Assembly (NCBI GenBank): GCA_907163375.1
Contig: CAJQUW010007056.1
Coordinates: 124,001-188,000, forward strand
Direction: 5' to 3'
Origin: Prostheceraeus crozeri
Taxonomy: Eukaryota > Platyhelminthes > Polycladida > Euryleptidae
DNA length: 64,000 bases
Each line of letters begins with the position of its first letter. Within the stretch, counting starts at the first letter, position 1. Below the pieces are notes generated by a model, which did not search any database, was not told the DNA's origin, and was given only the letters and a program-made list of their open reading frames with translations. Of the stretch, positions 43,955 to 54,744 are shown piece after piece. The translations under genes were made by a program, and so were the position numbers.

Positions 43955-44281
43955 CACATCAATCGAATTGGTATTGAAAGGAGATTCAGTAAAACAGCAT
44001 CAGTTTTATTTCTATGGTCATCCGTGGACTGGGGTGAAGGTCAAAGGTCAAAAACCGCCAATTTTTAACAAATTTCCATTAGATCACTATTTGAGATGGA
44101 AAATGACAACAAAAACTAATGAACCATGCACTAATTGAAAGACCTGATTAAGGTGGTTAATAAAACGATGATTATTAATTGCTCTGAGATTGCATCATTG
44201 CATTAGATGAGGTCAAAGGTCAAATAATTCAGACTTTTAGTTCAACTCAAATATCACTAACATCACACATTTTGGTATTTA
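43955..44281 (+). repeat. 327-bp direct repeat, copy 1
   Basis: Matches 44572-44896 at about 80% (TTTTATTTCTATGGT, AAATGACAACAAAAA, AAATATCACTAACATCACAC). Confidence 0.85.
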
Positions 44282-44571
44282 CACTGTAAATGCCTCGCCA
44301 CCAAAGTCGCCACTAACTCACCACGAAACATTGGCAACAAAAGTGAATACCAGAAAGTACGAGTGGCCAACACTCGCCACGAACTAATGCAGCTGTTAAA
44401 CATTATCATGCCACGCCCTATTGTTGCCAATTGCAGGCGAATTCGTGACGAGTGTTGCCGTGGGTTCATGCAATTCCTGCATTCCTATTGGCTCGCTCCA
44501 CCGCAAAATGCATGGCCACGTACAATTTCGCATGTGAGACTGCACTACTGATTTTCGAGACTGTGAGACTG
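44282..44571. mobile_element. CACTGTAAA-ended insertion between direct repeats, partial
   Basis: Starts with TA then CACTGTAAATGCC, the terminal word of the TA-flanked MITE families. It is G+C-richer than its flanks and separates the two direct repeats. No matching right end, so it is truncated or another family. Confidence 0.45.
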
Positions 44572-44896
44572 CACATCATTCGAACAGGCATTGAAAGGGG
44601 ATTAATAAAAGCTGAAGTTTTATTTCTATGGTTATCCGTGGGCTGAGGTGAATGTCGAAGGTGAAAAATCGCCAATTTTTAACAAATTTCCAGTAAATCA
44701 ATATTTGAAATGGAAAATGACAACAAAAAATAATAAAACATACATTAATCGAAAGCTCTGTTTAAAGTGTTTAATAGAACGATGATTATCAATTGCTCTG
44801 AGATTCCTTCATTCTCATTAGGTAAGGCAAAAGGTGAACTAATTCAAACTTTTAGTTCAACGAAAATATCACTAACATCACACATTTTAGTATTTA
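44572..44896 (+). repeat. 327-bp direct repeat, copy 2
   Basis: Second copy of 43955-44281, offset 617 bp. Confidence 0.85.
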
Positions 44897-44966
44897 GTTT
44901 CTGCAGGTGAAGAAACAGTTCAATTCGGTGAACTTCTATCGAGACACTGAGGCTAAAAGCAGACAC

Positions 44967-45158
44967 TAGGAAGGCTTGTCTTCTCTACTAAATCACCGAG
45001 TGAAAAGACAATCCTTTTTTCACCAAAGTAAGTATATAAGTATATTAAACACTTTGTTTTTCACTTTTACGGCTCATTCCCTCAACTATTACAAGCTTTG
45101 CATGCACTGCTGTCTCTGTACTTTTGTCATTTGATAGGACTCCGACTCCGCATCTCTG
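44967..45158 (+). mobile_element. hAT fragment, GGAGTCGGAGT family
   Basis: Reverse-complement match to 57183-57411 (CTAGGAAGGCTTGTCTTCTC, CCTCAACTATTACAAGCTTT). It ends in GACTCCGACTCCGCATCTCTG, a decayed form of the CATCCCTG hAT terminus. Confidence 0.7.
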
Positions 45159-45345
45159 GTAGAAAGTAAGCTACCAGAAATCTTGTGGCCTTTTAACTTG
45201 CTTGGTTTAAAAGATATTCAAAAAATTCGCCAGGGGGACGAGGTTTGAGTTCTGCTTTTTGCTGTTGTTATCTTTATTCATTCCATTTCAGTTTTCCTTC
45301 CTTTTATTTTCATTTTGTCTTCATTTTCTCCCTTTTATCTATTAA

Positions 45346-45491
45346 AACCCCTTGACGCCGGCAGGGTTTCTGGGAAATGACAGGGACGCTAACTACACGT
45401 CAAAACTTTAAGCATCAGCTGCCGGTTTTTTTATGACGTATTTGTCCAATATGACGGGAACCTGTAGTGCACGTCTTCAGACAGGAAAGGG
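45346..45491. mobile_element. short piggyBac-type MITE candidate
   Basis: TTAA on both sides (45342-45345, 45492-45495). Ends AACCCCTTGACGCCGG and, on the other strand, CCCTTTCCTGTCTGAAGACG. 146 bp, G+C-rich. Inverted-end match is partial. Confidence 0.4.
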
Positions 45492-45756
45492 TTAATAATC
45501 TGTAATGATGTGATCCATTGTTCATGTATTGCCTTGACATGAATGAACAAAAGGCCTCGACAACTGGTGCTACTTTTCATGCGTCAGACGCAAATCACTT
45601 CATTCCTCATTTTAAATCTGTCCTCGCATGTCGACACGTGACATTTCTTTGTGAATGAAAACTGCACGAATTGCAGCGGTCTTTCTTTCATTCTTATCAA
45701 GGTCACATTATGCAGAGTGAACTACTGGTGCGGAAAGTGTCAAATTAGCTGCAATC

Positions 45757-46011
45757 ATATAAATAAACTGTTTATCTGAAGTTCGCTAGAATGGAAATTG
45801 ACTCAAGGTCGCGGCACATCCGAGGGAACTAAGTTGGGGCATGAAGAACCAATTAAAAGCTTCGAATTACTCATGTGACTAATTCTAACCCAATGATACA
45901 GCCGTTGGCAGGTGCATCTAAGTGAAAATGCGTGCGATTTATGTGCCGCTATTGTGCATTGCATGAAGCTTAATTTCCATTCTAGAGGTTATATTGTTGA
46001 CAATTTCTATG
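45757..46011 (+). mobile_element. CATAGAA-ended MITE, copy 1
   Basis: Matches the reverse complement of 52919-53123 (AAACTGTTTATCTGAAGTTC, GGTCGCGGCACATCCGAGGG, AACTAAGTTGGGGCATG). Both copies are bounded by CATAGAA/TTCTATG-type ends. Confidence 0.75.
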
Positions 46012-46690
46012 GCTGCAATTGAATGATTCTGAACATCAGAGGGACAGAGATTGGAAGTATCCGCATTTGTATTTCACAGTTCATGCGCTGCTTGATAAGA
46101 ATGAAACAAGGTTGGGCAAAAAGCCAAGACCCAAGCCCGTAGTTGAATAAAAGCTTCATGCTTCTCCTAGGACAGTTAAGTTGCCACTGATATTTACTCC
46201 CATCAAATAAACACAAAAGTTTTAAGTAGGGCTTTAAACATGCGCAAATATTCTCTTATATGACAAAGCATAATCCACAACAAAACCAAGAATCGACAAA
46301 ATGATGTTACACGAAACATCGAACAATTAAAGAATAAAAATTCTTCCTTCTCGAAAGAAATTTGACCCCTTACTTAAGTTAAATGAAACAATAACAAAAA
46401 CCAATAACAAATAAACAATAAACAAAACCAAAACAATAACAAATAAAGCAATCAACAAAAACACCAAATTCATCAGCGGAGCTTAATATGTCCCTTCTAT
46501 TTCACGTTGAAAATGGAACTGAGTGACAAATATGCGACATGAAGGTGCTAGCACAAAAGATCAATACAGTCACCAAGGCAGACATGAAGTGAACAAGATA
46601 TCTTTCTGAACACAGAGGTCGGATGCAAACCGTTTAATACACAATGCATCATAGATGGAAAATAGCTAGAAATTACTAGGACGGAAAACA
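46012..46690. other. no gene; A-rich tract
   Basis: AACAATAACAAATAAA-type tract at 46385-46460; otherwise nothing. Confidence 0.45.
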
Positions 46691-46699
46691 ATCTTAAAG

Positions 46700-46870
46700 C
46701 GATCCAATGCGTCATCAATCATCATTCAAAGAACATAATTGAGGATGACGAGTGATGGCCCTGGATGACTCGGTCGACAACGGTTTGTGCTGTGAAGCCA
46801 AATAGGAACATGCTCGCGAATTCTGTCACCAAGTACTAATTGGTAATGTTGCAAAAATAGCAATTCATAT
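46700..46870 (-). mobile_element. Penelope-like endonuclease fragment D
   Basis: On the minus strand LVLGDRIREHVPIWLHSTNR and CRPSHPGPSLVI, the same endonuclease segment as RIREHFPKWL ... RPRSSVAPSS at 26.3 kb. A short, old piece of a related Penelope-like element. Confidence 0.65.
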
Positions 46871-47029
46871 ATGAAAATAGGAAAATTTGGAAATATGACT
46901 AAATATGACGTAACAGACAGAATATGACAAAAATATGCAAAAATATGACATGTCATAAAAAAATGCCGGAGTAATAAGTTTAATGAACCTTTCTATCATA
47001 GCTACCGGTAATTTGATTCATAGAGCAAG

Positions 47030-47335
47030 TGTATAGGTCACAGAATTAAATATTTTGTTTATCTGCTTCGGTTTGCTAGAAGTGTGATTAATACGAAACT
47101 GACGGCACATAGAGGAACCTATTAAGTGGGCAAAAAGGAATTCCTAATACCTTACAGAGATAGGAAAAAAGTCGTGCGTCGCTTGCGGATTAATGTGAGT
47201 TCCAGCAAAGTGCTTCGATTGCCAAAATTCCTTCAGATTCGAAGACTTCAGATCATTGCGCACAAGTTTTCTCCATAATGTTGGCCCTTCCGATCATTAT
47301 TTAAAAAAGTAGCAGGCGTACGAAAATTAGTTCAC
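47030..47335 (-). repeat. 300-bp dispersed repeat, copy 2
   Basis: Inverted partner of 27580-27880, about 75-80% alike by eye. Confidence 0.8.
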
Positions 47336-50209
47336 TTGATGATTTCACCATCGTCTTCTCACCATTCCTTGCTGCATAGTGCATACGCTGAATCGAATGC
47401 CAGCCAGCCGATGTGTGTTTCGGTGTGTGCGAAGTGATATCACAGCATGCACGCCTCTCTCACTGGCTCTGGTGTCCTCTGCTGACAGCTTATTGTTTGT
47501 CATTTCCAATAGCAAGCGATACACGAATTATCCATTCGAGAAGGAGCTAACTCTGTGATGTGGCATTTCGATATTAGGGTTACATAAAATTCTTCCTTTC
47601 TAGGAAACCGAAGCGCGCGCAGATGAATCTAATTCTGTGGTATAGGTACTATACAAGTACCTAGGCAGAATGTTGACTCATAAGAGCTGTTAGCATACAG
47701 TGAAGACTTTTAATATCAAATGATTCGGTTTTTGGCAGAGGTTGCGCTCCTGCTGTCTATAAGATATTTAATCATTTTTTAAGAAGCTGAAATTTCCAAA
47801 TTTTTTCTACATTTATATAGATTTGGCACATTGATGTAAGTAATATGAACCTTATTAGATATCAAAAGGAATGAATATTTCGTAACAGGTATTTCAATAA
47901 AGCGGAAATTAAGCTGATAATCGAGGAAATTTCATGAACCCCATTATAATGGAAGTCTTCATGGAAAAGTTGAGATCTGGTTTTTATTGACTGAGATTTC
48001 TAGTTTTTAATTCCATTTTCATCGGCATGATTGATGATTCACGAAATTCATGTTTAATTTCTTGAACAAAGTGGATCCATTTACATCATTTAAAGTTCCG
48101 TTGTCTTTGATTATGATATTTTGCTGTTTCGGTGACTGGTAGTTTGTGATATGATCACGCTTAAGAAAACAGGCCTACTCTTATTAATAAGGCTGGGCTG
48201 AGCATTAAAGTAATAAGCCCATGGAATTACTTGTTAAACATTGTCTCTCCCAGGCTGCCGTGACCCGGAGGATTGTCTGTACTGCTATCATCATCAAACA
48301 ATTCCGCAATAATTTCTTCAAAACTGCAACGTTTGCTTATCTCACGTTTGGTACTGAGTCTCATCTCGAGTTCATTTAATAAAATCGAAACTGCCTACAG
48401 ATTGGGATTTAATTAATACTGAGCTGCTACTCTTCCTACATGCCTACTCTATGATTTGATTTCCGAACTTAAGATAGACATTGTGCATGCAGAGCAACTG
48501 GTGTATTTTTAGTACAGTCAAACAAAGCTCATGCAGAAAACATGATAAATACCAATCATGAAATCTATAGATGAAATTTCAGATTTATGTTACACTAAGT
48601 GGCTACCAAAATATTCGTAGGCATGATCTTTGTCTTCAATTTATATCACGAGGATGTTCCACTGTTTTAAAACATCAAGGTAGCGTCATTGTATGATTCT
48701 ATCCGCGTAGGGGTCAATTCATTGATAGGTGAAACTTATAGATTCCTAGATATTGAAGACAGAATTCATAAACATCCGTGAATTGTAGGCGATACAAAAT
48801 TGCAGGTTGAATTTCATGTTTAGCGTTATGTCCGACAACGATGGCTTTGCTCTCGAATGACTTAGCAGTTCTTAGTCCAGTGTGCATGTAATGCGCTCTT
48901 GAGTCGTCGAGTTCAAGGCGCTATGTGTTGCATAGAATGATTTTAGAATACTGTTGCTACAAGGAATATTACCGCACTAAATTAACCCGAAAACCCGAAC
49001 GTTGCTGAACCGGCAAAAAACATACATAGAGCAGGAAGATATATCACTATCGTTTCCAAGTCCTCGTGATAGAAAACTTCTGATCGTTGCAAAATTTCAT
49101 GTCGCTGTAGTAGGCGGATTTGAGCAAGTCTTCTCAATCTCCGAGACGAAAATAGCAAATCAAAACAGATTCATATTTTTCAGATGTTCATGAATCTATT
49201 CACCGTTCACAGTAAATTTCAGCAAACTCCAATGCAGAAATCATTCGTTAATAAATTTTGATTCACAATCAGCCCGTAATCAGACTTTGCATTGGCAACC
49301 ACGAACGTTTTTCCTTAACTTTATTTTGTATTTAATTACTTACATCGTTTGCATGTATACATACATGTTGGCCTTCTTGGACATCAAGACGTAAAATGGA
49401 AATCAATTTTTACTTACTCCAAGTATAAGGTTTGTATAAGGCGGTCGTTTTTAATAAAGTATTGTCTACTGTTGATTACGACGATGTGATATTATTGTTA
49501 TCTAATGTCATCAAATGATTTTTACCAAATTTCCCCTCTTTCGTATGAAAACTGAAAGACATTTATTTAGCCCGAATTGTTGCGCTTGCTTTTCAAAAGG
49601 CTTTGAAGAACTTTATCTTATTGCCTATCTTTTCCTGTGTACATAGTTGATGAACTATCTTTGGTAATATGTTATTGAAAACGCCATTTTTGGGGAATAT
49701 TGACTGGGCAGTGGCCACCCTTTCCGTAAAAAGGGTGCATCAATTCCTTTCTTCAAAAAGTTAAATTCCTTTCTGATTTTTTGGGACAACATGGACGTGT
49801 TTGCCTACAGAATATGCTAATTTTGATTGATTATAGGCCTATTCAATTAATGTGTATGAAGATGTTTGACAAAAAATAATAATTTACTGATTTTTAGACA
49901 TAAGATGTAAAAAAAGGATTTATTTGTCTACAATGTCATATCGCTTTATCTGACATGTAAAGCAGATTATGTTCCGCACGGTTTGTAATCCTCAACCTTA
50001 GCATAGTTTTAAATTTCGACGAATTTTGATAGAATATCCTTGATAATTACAACTGAGTCACACTTCTTCAACATGAAAAAATAGATGCAACAGCTTGAAT
50101 TTTGCCGTAGAACTAATGAAGATAGTCGGCCTATTAATTAATCGAAAACAATACCCAAAAACAATTTCGGAGCACTGTAATGATTAGAAAGTAATACACA
50201 AGCGCTTTC
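47336..50209. other. no gene seen
   Basis: About 2.9 kb of A+T-rich sequence without a recognisable frame, RNA gene or structured repeat. Confidence 0.5.
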
Positions 50210-50700
50210 GTCGTCTATTCATATGCAACGACCAAGGGATATGAAATGCAACAGCCAGGGAAAACTGGGAACACAACTCAAATAGCATAGACTTTTCAGA
50301 TGACAGATTTTCTGAGCTGTTTTATGCAAGGAATATACATTACAAGACCTGACTTGTATTGCAAGGGGACATGAAAGTCCATCACGCTTTCCTGAACACA
50401 CTAGTGACAGCCTTCTGTACATGATCACAGTTCACCAAAACATCTAAACAGGGCAAACTCATCAGCAGACTCGTATTCACCGGTGAATTAATATTAATCT
50501 GAGCACAATTAAAAGCAGTCAGCAACGTTCTTGAGCCACTTAAAGATCTTACAATTATGAAAATTTCATCCAGATATCGTTGATAAAGAAGACATAAGTC
50601 ACTGATAGAATTTTTCAAAACATTCCATTCAAGATACCCGAAAAAATGTTAGATAGGATAAGTTATACCGACAGACTAATGCCATCGCCATGGGTAGCTA
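50210..50700 (-). mobile_element. Penelope-like reverse-transcriptase fragment E
   Basis: The minus strand reads LLYQRYLDEIFIIVRSLSG, equivalent to the YxRYxDDIFIIW catalytic box of Penelope-like RT with the second Asp changed to Glu, then AFNCAQININSPVN, CLDVLVNCDHV and SVFRKA, matching the fFn..in..i ... FLDl.i ... RK order. A stop follows FRKA. A decayed internal RT piece. Confidence 0.6.
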
Positions 50701-50793
50701 TTTAGTACCAACTCCAGATTGTGTATGCGATTAGTTGCTGTTAACAACAATGAGATTAAATACACGATAGATCAGATTGCCATGCAAAAGATG

Positions 50794-50867
50794 TGCGGCT
50801 GGTAGGATTCGAACCTACGACCAAGGTTAACTAGACCTGCGCTCTAACCAACTGAGCTACGAGCTAC
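50794..50867 (-). tRNA. tRNA-Thr(AGT)-like, copy 1
   Basis: 74 nt on the minus strand: D arm GCTCAGTTGGTTAGAGC, anticodon arm AGGT-CTAGTTA-ACCT with anticodon AGT (Thr), T arm GTAGG-TTCGAAT-CCTAC (B box GGTTCGAATCC). The acceptor stem pairs poorly: GTAGCTC against CAGCCGC. That suggests a tRNA-like SINE head or pseudogene rather than a working tRNA. No CCA encoded, as expected. Confidence 0.6.
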
Positions 50868-51091
50868 TTACGCGACTCTGTCAATTGGCAGGATCAAACC
50901 CTCACCACCACACATCAGTTGTCAAGGCAATAATAATCAATGAATAAATAACACGTCACAATTGTGACCGCCGACATTCAGGCAAGTAGCGGGGATCGAT
51001 TGTCCACCAAAGCATCTTAAGCCATGTCGTGAATGCAATTAACAACAATGAGATTAAATACACGATAGATCAGATTGCTATGCAAAAGATG

Positions 51092-51165
51092 TGCGGCTGG
51101 TAGGATTCGAACCTACGACCAAGGTTAACTAGACCTATGCTCTAACCAACTGAGCTACGAGCCAC
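51092..51165 (-). tRNA. tRNA-Thr(AGT)-like, copy 2
   Basis: Same structure as copy 1. Its acceptor strand GTGGCTC pairs better with CAGCCGC (G-C, T-G, G-C, G-C, C-G, T-A, one mismatch), so this copy is nearer a functional tRNA. Anticodon stem has a mismatch at its base. One extra base before the D stem is atypical. Confidence 0.6.
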
Positions 51166-51262
51166 TTACGCGACTCTGTCAATTGGCAGGATCAAACCCT
51201 CACCACCACACATCAGTTGTCAAGGCAATAATAATCAATGAATAAATAACACGTCACAATTG

Positions 51263-52395
51263 CGATCAGGGAAGTATTCTCTTCCAAGATCATGACAAAA
51301 TTCACAGAACCTTATTGTTGAAATACTAAAGAAGAATGTGTTGGTTTTAATAGGAAAATGACCGACAATGAAAGAAGTAATTAAGGTTGCGTGAATAGGC
51401 ATAAAGGGCTGAACATGGAGTGGCTGATACAAAAAAGATTTTTCAATCTGTGATTGAATTACGGCGTTCTCATCATCGAATAATGATATCATCAATGGTT
51501 CCGAATTGCTCAAAGTTTTAATTACTGCAAATTTGAAGTCAGAATTTGAAGAGTTCTAGGTGGATATTTGTGTCCCTTTCTATCTCTTCATTTTAGAACT
51601 ATCACAGCAGAAATATCGGCGTTTGTAAGACAAGTGTGCGACTCTTGAAATTTACATTCTGGCCATTCATCTACGAATCAATTTTAGTGGTTTCTGGAAA
51701 TAGGACGTAAAACATTTATGCACCTAAGAGAAGAAATAAAGAATTTTTCATTTTGTGTGTGAGTGAAAAGATATCTCTCTTATGCAGACTGTCGGTAGGA
51801 AAAATCAACTTTTTGGTTCACTATTCCATGTAAACTCCCATAAAGGACAAATCCAGAAGTCTATAAACAAATTGTGATCAGCCAGAGACTGCCAAGATAT
51901 CCATAGTCCCTTGATTTGCTCATTCATAGATTTCGCGGTGCAACCATCAATTTCATATTATCAAACTCCCTTCCTATCTCCACTATGTTGAACTATGCGT
52001 TCTACATTTTCTAATGTAGAACGGAATTTCTATGAATCAAAATACATGTAATCCAATGGGCTACCGTGCTACATTTTTTTACCCTACAATGCACCCAAAT
52101 TGCAAGTAAGCTTAGATGATATCTTGGGTATAGATAATAAGGCTACACCTCATGCAAATGCCAGTTAAATATCGGTTCACTTGAAATTCAAATGAAGGAA
52201 ATGCACATAGAAGTAGATAATAGTACTTTCTATGGTATTGTTAATTTCTATGGAAATGCATGACATCAATATTGGATAGGCTATCTACTAGGACTTTGGA
52301 TGCCATGGAAAGCCAACCACGTTTGTGTTCTTAGCAGATTGTCTATATCGTCACTGGTCCATAGAGTTCATTGACATTTCTTGATCGTTTGATAA
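51263..52395. other. no gene; CATAGAA motif copy
   Basis: 52205-52252 carries CATAGAAGTA and the 28-bp segment shared with 28084-28111. Otherwise nothing. Confidence 0.55.
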
Positions 52396-52501
52396 TAGTG
52401 ATATAACTACTCCATCTGTACTACCATAGAAAGATGTAGCACTCGGCTTCGCCTCGTGCTACATTTTCTGTGGTAGTACAGATGTCGTAGTTATATCACT
52501 A
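52396..52501. repeat. hairpin MITE with GGCTTCGCC loop, 106 bp
   Basis: TAGTGATATAACTAC at the left and its reverse complement at the right; CATCTGTACTACCA and TGGTAGTACAGATG next; loop GTAGCACTCGGCTTCGCC with TCGTGCTAC. Nearly perfect over the whole element. Confidence 0.9.
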
Positions 52502-52506
52502 TAATG

Positions 52507-52585
52507 AACAATTGTAGGTTGCAGAACGAGTGATTTATCGAGGCCGCAGGCCGAGATCAATCGAGAGTTCTGTAACATAATTGTT
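52507..52585. repeat. second hairpin with GGCCGCAGGCC centre
   Basis: AACAATT ... AGAACGAGTGATTTATC around GAGGCCGCAGGCCGAG, mirrored by GATCAATC ... AGTTCT ... AATTGTT. It lies 5 bp from the hairpin at 52396-52501. Confidence 0.75.
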
Positions 52586-52918
52586 GTACACTGTTAGGCG
52601 CCAGCCGTGCTTGCAAGTGATTTATAAAGCTGCGGTAATTTATTTCTTGTTTTAACAATAAAGAGCAGTTTCCAGATGTCTGCAGATTGAATAGCACCGA
52701 CATGCATGTAGGCTCATAGACATCTGACTCTTAAAAAAGAGATTGTGGGTGTCATTTAGTAATCAACGGCGTTTCCATAAAACAATTGCCTTTAATTAAC
52801 TACAATCAAGTGATATTGAATAATTCCATGTTTGACATAAAATTGACAGTTGTCGACAAAGAGTGGCTGCTGTTGTTCTGATTAGCTCCGTTGATGTACT
52901 GGTAAACACATAGAAATT

Positions 52919-53123
52919 GATAACAATAAAACCTCTAGAATGGAAGTAAAGCTTCATGCAATACGCAATAGTGGCACATAAATCATTGGGTTAGAATCAG
53001 TCACATCAGTAAATCGAAGCCTTTCATTGGTGATCCATGCCCCAACTTAGTTCCCTCGGATGTGCCGCGACCTTGAGTCAATTTCCATTCTAGCGAACTT
53101 CAGATAAACAGTTTACTTCTATG
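52919..53123 (-). mobile_element. CATAGAA-ended MITE, copy 2
   Basis: Inverted partner of 45757-46011, with a shorter interior. Ends CATAGAAATTG and ACTTCTATG. Confidence 0.75.
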
Positions 53124-53551
53124 ATTCGGATAAATGTCTTTGACCACAATTAGATGTCAATTGGAGCTTAGCAGAATTGATCTTTATCAGTAGCTGAGGT
53201 TAATGACAGCGACTGCTCTTATAAAGGCTTTAGATATACATCAAGCTATAACATTAGAAAACTTCTATCAGATATCGAAGTTACCAGATATATATGCACG
53301 GCTAAGGTGCTTGGCAATGTCGGAAGTAATACATGTTTGACAGTAGGCCTGCTTCATTTACAGTAGAAGAATCCATGTGGTCACAAAAAGAAAAATGATG
53401 GCTTGCAAGTAATTTGCTGTCACAGAACTTGCTGATAGTGTATCTGCAAGCAATTTGCAGATCGAGTTGGAAGAGGTGAAAACGACACTGTAACAGCATA
53501 TGCAGAGGCAGTGTACAACAATAGACATCTACAAATCACAAAATGAAAAGC

Positions 53552-53676
53552 TACATTCTTTCGAGAGGAAATAAACGCTTCCTTCCTTAGCTATCTGTCC
53601 GTCCCTCGCTGCGCTCGTGCTGTACAACATAGATGCGGGAGGAAAAGTTGATATTTCCTCTCTCAAGAAAATAGCT
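53552..53676. repeat. imperfect hairpin, CTCGCTGCGCTCG centre
   Basis: TTCTTTCGAGAGGAAATA on the left mirrors ATATTTCCTCTCTCAAGAA on the right; the centre is CCCTCGCTGCGCTCGTGC. Same general design as the hairpins at 52.4-52.6 kb. Confidence 0.7.
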
Positions 53677-53947
53677 ATGTTAGAGCTTATCATCATTATA
53701 ATCATCCTAGGTCGCACTTTCCACATTTGTACTTCATCGGAAATTTATCGACATGAATGCAGATTTGCATTTGAAAGCTTGTGAGCATGTCTCAAATATT
53801 TGTCGACAGATGATTCTATTGAAGCACAATCTCCAAACAGCTGATAAAGAAATCAAGAAATCTTTTGAGGCAAACAGTAGTATATTCACTTGCGCATTAT
53901 AAATGCGCGTGATTATGATTACTGACGATTCCATCATTCCATTATAC

Positions 53948-54030
53948 CAGGGATGCGGAGTTGGAGTCGGAGTTCTATCATTTTTGCTGGAGTCGGAGTC
54001 ATATCAAAATGATAGGACTCCGCATCCCTG
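53948..54030. mobile_element. 83-bp hAT MITE
   Basis: Perfect ends CAGGGATGCGGAGT / ACTCCGCATCCCTG with GGAGTCGGAGT words inside. Flanked by CATTATAC (53940-53947) and CATGATAC (54031-54038), 7 of 8 equal. Confidence 0.9.
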
Positions 54031-54038
54031 CATGATAC

Positions 54039-54633
54039 ACATATGAAGGATATTTTGTAATGCAAGTGCATAGGTTGCATGTGAGTAGCAATCACTATGA
54101 TTATCAGCCGCACGACAATAGCATTAGAAACGAACATAGAACAGCCTACTCTTCAGTCATTCAGCTTGCTCATCCATTCTAGACATTTTAAGCTAGTTTT
54201 GGCCATTCCGAGGCATACTGACAAACCCTAGTCAGGTAAAGCGCAGCTTCTACGGCTGTCAAGGAATTTTCTGCTTCAATTGTTCATGAGGACATCCATC
54301 TACTAAAAGTAAAGACTTTACATTTATGTGTAATGTTCAAGTTTGCAACTCATGCTGTGTTCCACCGATGAGAGTTATCTGGGGCTAAGTGTACTGTTGC
54401 AATTTATTGTCACCGCCAGCAGTCAGCTGTACATGATGATCGATGCGAGTTAATTCGGGCTGCATCTACATGGCATGCATATGTCATGTTGTTTGTAAAA
54501 TGTGCTTTCTATTCCTGAGATAATTGAGATCAGATACACGATCATGAGTAATTGCATTCATGTCAGAGGTGATTTATGTTTACTTTTTAGGTTTTTATTT
54601 TTCTCTTTCTTGATATATTATTCTGTATATAGT
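54039..54633. other. no gene seen
   Basis: No recognisable feature. Confidence 0.5.
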
Positions 54634-54742
54634 AAGTAAGTAAGTAAGGCGTTTATTGAGAAAATGAAAATCAAAAATTACATCATTTATACAAAGTCAT
54701 GAAAAAACTCAGGCAAAAACGTGAACGGCAGCCTCAGTGAAC
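54634..54742 (-). mobile_element. LINE 3' terminal part (split by a MITE)
   Basis: On the minus strand this ends in ATAAACGCCTTACTTACTTA, a short tandem tail typical of CR1-type LINEs. It continues the LINE at 55742-56511; the MITE between them inserted at TA. Confidence 0.75.
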
Positions 54743-54744
54743 TA

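Larger units (their letters stand above)
50741..51262. repeat. 224-bp direct duplication carrying a tRNA-like gene
   Basis: 50741-50964 recurs at 51039-51262 (offset 298), separated by 74 unique bp. The copies differ at only a few sites, so the duplication is recent. Confidence 0.95.

Noticed and set aside
43955-44896. LTR retroelement with paired LTRs
   Set aside because: The 290-bp interior has no gag/pol, no primer site, and the repeats lack TG...CA ends.
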